From CAVRJC01 sp963721435 (lineage in GTDB: Bacteria > Actinomycetota > Acidimicrobiia > IMCC26256 > DASPTH01): a DNA stretch of 64,000 nt. Numbering within the stretch: position 1 is the stretch's first letter; each line of letters starts with the position of its first letter. The stretch covers positions 558,001 to 622,000 of the forward strand of contig CAVRJC010000006.1 in NCBI GenBank assembly GCA_963721435.1, in the 5' to 3' direction. The translations under genes and the position numbers were made by a program. Below the pieces are notes generated by a model. The model saw nothing but the letters and a program-made list of their open reading frames with translations, searched no databases and was not told where the DNA came from. Positions 63,421 to 64,000 of the stretch are shown here, one piece after another.

Positions 63421-64000
63421 CAACAACCGGACGACGCCGAGCGGGGGCGTGACTGCCACCGGTCTCGGCAAGCGCTTCGGCGACCTGTGGGCCCTGCGCG
63501 AGCTCGATCTCGACGTCGCCACAGGCAGCGTCCTCGGGCTGCTGGGCCACAACGGCGCGGGCAAGACCACGGCGATCCGCATCCTCACCACGCTCTCGGG
63601 CCCGACCGAAGGCGCGGCGTCGGTTGCGGGAATCGACGTCGTGGCCGATCCCGACGGCGTGCGCCGCCGCATCGGCGTCGCGTCGCAGCAGGCCACGGTC
63701 GACGGCCTCATGGGCGCGCGCAAGAACCTCGTGATGGTCGGGCGCCTCCACGATCTCAGCAGGCGCGACGCCACGCGGCGTGCGGACGAGCTGCTCGAGC
63801 GCTTCGGCCTCGCCGCGGCGGCGGACCAGCTGGTGAAGACGTTCTCGGGCGGCATGCGTCGCCGGCTCGACCTCGCGGCAAGCATCGTCGCGGTGCCCGA
63901 GGTCCTGTTCCTCGACGAGCCCACCACGGGGCTCGACCCGCGCAGTCGCAACGAGCTCTGGGAGATGCTGCGCGACCTCACCCGCGCCGGCACCACCGTG
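63395..64000 (+). CDS. ABC transporter ATP-binding protein, DrrA type (3' end beyond window)
   Basis: The 202 codons present encode an ABC ATPase of the daunorubicin-resistance/ABC-2 export class. It has GLGKRFGDLWALRELDLDVA, Walker A LGLLGHNGAGKTTAIRILTT, the Q-loop VASQQATVDGLM, the signature FSGGMRRRLDLAASI and Walker B VLFLDEPTTGLDPRSRNELW. ATG at 63395 fits a leaderless message; GTG at 63449 after GCGGGGGC is the alternative and matches family length better. The permease gene is expected downstream. Repression by the divergent TetR protein is likely, as for drug exporters, but the substrate is unknown. Confidence 0.9.
   Translation, partial: MYEDGVHSTNNRTTPSGGVTATGLGKRFGDLWALRELDLDVATGSVLGLLGHNGAGKTTAIRILTTLSGPTEGAASVAGIDVVADPDGVRRRIGVASQQATVDGLMGARKNLVMVGRLHDLSRRDATRRADELLERFGLAAAADQLVKTFSGGMRRRLDLAASIVAVPEVLFLDEPTTGLDPRSRNELWEMLRDLTRAGTTV

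Overview
The window is high-GC, densely packed bacterial DNA with the gene content of an actinobacterium. The evidence is a four-gene conservon (sensor kinase, roadblock, DUF742, GTPase), LexA boxes of the GAAC-N4-GTTC type, the order rimP-nusA-ylxR-infB ... rbfA-nrnA-truB-ribF-rpsO-pnp, NrdR next to a class II ribonucleotide reductase, and many genes whose start codon lies 6-9 bases after a -10 hexamer (leaderless transcripts). An Acidimicrobiia-like lineage is a reasonable guess, but it rests on general gene content only. I saw no rRNA, tRNA, CRISPR array, prophage or insertion sequence, and no gap between genes exceeds about 300 bases.

Layout: 1-3.4 kb, minus strand, assimilatory sulfur genes (siroheme reductase, APS reductase) and a methyltransferase. 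3.4-10.4 kb, proS, a DUF1361 membrane protein, an ATP-dependent DNA ligase, a CaiB-type CoA-transferase, an SDR dehydrogenase and a Tat-exported phosphoesterase. 10.5-25.9 kb, the translation and RNA block (rimP, nusA, ylxR, infB, DUF503, rbfA, nrnA, truB, ribF, rpsO, pnp, M16 peptidase), interrupted at 15.5-17.9 kb by an amidohydrolase, a SnoaL-like protein and a 5'-truncated HNH gene. 25.8-33.8 kb, a MarR regulator facing a ClC channel, dapB, two TetR regulators, a di-iron ferritin-like protein, RNase J and an ArsR/SRPBCC pair. 34-40.4 kb, ftsK and the conservon. 40.4-51.1 kb, rimO, pgsA, cinA, thpR, a small helical protein, an ABM monooxygenase, recA, miaB, miaA, dapF, hflX. 51.1-55.6 kb, a PAS-GGDEF protein and dapC, dapD, dapE. 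55.6-62.1 kb, lexA facing a LysM protein, nrdR, and nrdJ carrying two inteins. 62.2-64 kb, a small membrane protein and a TetR regulator facing an ABC ATPase that runs off the window.

How the genes work together: dapB, dapC, dapD, dapE and dapF supply most of the succinylase route to meso-diaminopimelate. recA, lexA and the LysM gene form an SOS module with boxes in both control regions. NrdR probably controls nrdJ through an 18-bp near-palindrome. Four regulator genes (MarR, TetR, ArsR, TetR) each have a clear inverted repeat over their own start region.

Caution: several housekeeping genes are broken by single-base frameshifts between 29.9 and 55.6 kb (TetR, RNase J, ftsK, rimO, miaA, dapE), and the dapF/hflX junction has a frame conflict. 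The intact sense of each downstream frame makes base-calling indels the likeliest cause.
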